33,234 nt of DNA. Source: Paenibacillus agaridevorans. GTDB lineage: Bacteria > Bacillota > Bacilli > Paenibacillales > Paenibacillaceae. The translations under genes and the position numbers were made by a program. This document shows, piece after piece, positions 32,366 to 33,234 of the stretch. The stretch lies in contig NZ_BDQX01000356.1 in assembly GCF_003112455.1 (NCBI RefSeq), positions 169,754-202,987 on the forward strand. Reading direction: 5' to 3'. Numbering within the stretch: the first letter of the stretch is position 1; each line of letters opens with the position of its first letter. The notes under the pieces are model-generated. The model was not told the DNA's origin and made no database searches. It saw only the letters and a list, made by a program, of their open reading frames with translations.

Positions 32366-32642
32366 TTGGATATTTTCACAAACCGTATGTCATTTGAGCG
32401 AAAATACTCAATGAAGATGAGGAAAGAGCCATTTATTCGTACAATATACGTATGCGGCAAGCCCGTTAAGTGCACGCTATGTGGCCAAATTCGAACGCAA
32501 AGGACCGTTAGGGCAGCTTATCCCTGGCGGTTTTTCTACTTGGGCTCTATATTTCAGAATGTAACTTACTGCGCCGTCAAAGGATAATTCGGGGATTGGA
32601 CGGGCGGTTAGTGAGCAGGCTGTCATGACGACCGATATGCAC
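32366..32642. other. Intergenic DNA without a supported gene
   Basis: Several short frames cross this stretch but none has a good ribosome site, domain or codon pattern. No known RNA gene was recognised. Confidence 0.55.
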
Positions 32643-32922
32643 GAGTATGAAATTTCGAGTACAATGGTGCGTCTGGGGGCCAGGCGATCGAATGAGTATG
32701 AAATTTCGAGTACAATGGTGCGTCTGGGGGGCCAGGCGATCGAATGAGTATGAAATTTCGAGTACAATGGTGCGTTTGGAGGGCCAGGCGATCGAATGAG
32801 TATGAAAATACGAGTACAATGGTGCGTTTGGAGGGCCAGGCGATCGAATGAGTATGAAATTTCGAGTACAATGGTGCGTCTGGGGGGCCAGGCGATCGAA
32901 TGAGTATGAAATTTCGAGTACA
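32643..32922. repeat. Five 51-52-bp tandem repeats plus a partial sixth
   Basis: Units start at 32643, 32694, 32746, 32798 and 32850, with a 21-bp partial copy at 32902-32922. Each reads GAGTATGAAATTTCGAGTAC, then AATGGTGCGT, CTGG-GGG-CCAG (a small hairpin, or TTGGAGGGCCAG in units 3-4), GGCGATCGAAT. CGATCG and GAAATTTC are palindromes in every unit; unit 4 has GAAAATAC instead. No spacers, so not CRISPR. Open frames on the minus strand inside it are made by the repeats themselves. Confidence 0.93.
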
Positions 32923-32943
32923 TCGCCCCCGCTTTAGCGAGCA

Positions 32944-33007
32944 GGGTAGACATCTTTTTCGATTTTTCCCGCAAAGGGAAGAAAACATAAAGATGTCGCC
33001 CTTTTTT
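32944..33007 (+). terminator. Terminator with nested hairpin downstream of the 52-bp repeats
   Basis: GACATCTTT (32949-32957) pairs with AAAGATGTC (32989-32997); GGG (32944-32946) can pair with the CCC that precedes six T residues ending at 33007. Inside, TTCCC (32966-32970) and GGGAA (32976-32980) form a second hairpin. It would end a rightward transcript that contains the repeat array. Confidence 0.75.
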
Positions 33008-33160
33008 ATTGGTTAGGAAATGATGCAACTGTAAGACTTGTGGAAAAACAGGAAAGTTTCATAGGTTTCATGAGCAGATTAAAACGGTCGAAAAATCTAA
33101 CAGACAGCAGGAGGCTGTCGATTCATTGTGGACGGCAGCGCAGTGAAGTAAAGGCTGATC

Positions 33161-33234
33161 GTAACGGACTCCACAGTCGCTATTTCGCAAAAATGGGGCC
33201 TGTTCAAATTGTAACGGACACAGACGACCTTACT
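33161..33234. repeat. Start of another ~50-bp repeat family, cut by the window edge
   Basis: GTAACGGACTCCACAGTCG at 33161 is followed, exactly 50 bp later at 33211, by GTAACGGACACAGACGACC. The pattern GTAACGGAC...CACAG.CG suggests a tandem unit that continues beyond 33234. The DNA between 33008 and 33160 shows no supported gene. Confidence 0.5.

Noticed and set aside
32477..33028. Long minus-strand open frames across the 52-bp repeats, with repeating HSIAWPPRRT-like peptides
   Set aside because: The frames exist only because the 52-bp units lack stops in several phases; three different minus-strand frames are open at once and there is no ribosome site.

Overview
The window reads as chromosome of a spore-forming Paenibacillaceae bacterium (Paenibacillus or Cohnella-like). 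The signs are strong AGGAGG-type ribosome binding sites, TTG starts with well-placed Shine-Dalgarno sequences, moderately high GC interrupted by AT-rich patches, a copper-amine-oxidase-type stalk-domain protein, YqjM, YflT-type, LapA and TrhA homologues, a Bacillus-type GalT, and Spo0A-box-like sites. No rRNA, tRNA, CRISPR array, transposase or phage gene was seen. The genus is an inference; no search was run.

Left part (1-6500). A secreted stalk-domain/beta-propeller protein runs off the left edge. A 200-bp array of four 50-bp hairpin-forming repeats and a MutT-type Nudix hydrolase follow. Next is an accessory-looking island. It holds an orphan 7TM sensor histidine kinase with sporulation-kinase-like phosphoacceptor sequence and two TGNCGAA boxes upstream. 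Convergent to it is a small biosynthetic locus: a class I isoprenoid-synthase-like enzyme, a small ORF with a strong palindrome in its 3' part, and an NHLP-leader RiPP precursor ending in Gly-Ala-Arg-Trp-Leu. An isoprenoid enzyme, a short peptide with a Trp near its C-terminus and a membrane kinase side by side recall ComQXP. This is the best candidate for an undescribed system here. A permuted papain-like cysteine hydrolase is divergent from it.

Middle part (6500-19000) is mostly housekeeping or single-gene units, several separated by clear Rho-independent terminators. They encode YqjM-type ene-reductase, LapA-like membrane protein, a THUMP-less RNA/DNA methyltransferase with an apparent C-terminal frameshift, a 66-aa basic protein, a secreted GH26-like glycosidase, two alpha/beta hydrolases, TrhA (hemolysin III), a Gfo/Idh/MocA oxidoreductase, CorA, a YflT-type stress protein, a DAO-type FAD oxidoreductase and an AraC regulator.

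The Leloir operon galK-galE-galT (19095-23174) is complete. A roughly 206-bp MITE-like element with GTTCAAAAAGTCCG terminal inverted repeats sits between galK and galE. A shorter relative (167 bp) lies at 26157-26323.

The right part (23982-32346) is a two-armed catabolic cluster. The leftward arm encodes a fumarylacetoacetase-family protein, RidA, an M81 (MlrC-like) metallopeptidase, a GSA-aminomutase-like aminotransferase and an IclR regulator. The rightward arm encodes an SDR dehydrogenase, a NagA-like amidohydrolase and a D-threonine-aldolase/D-serine-dehydratase-like PLP enzyme. The 126-bp divergent intergenic carries a good sigma-A promoter overlapped by palindromes, as expected for IclR control. 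The set suggests breakdown of an N-acylated or peptide-linked D- or beta-hydroxy-amino compound; the substrate is unknown.

The last 890 bp hold no convincing protein gene. They contain five 52-bp tandem repeats plus a partial copy, a strong terminator, and the start of another roughly 50-bp repeat family that leaves the window.
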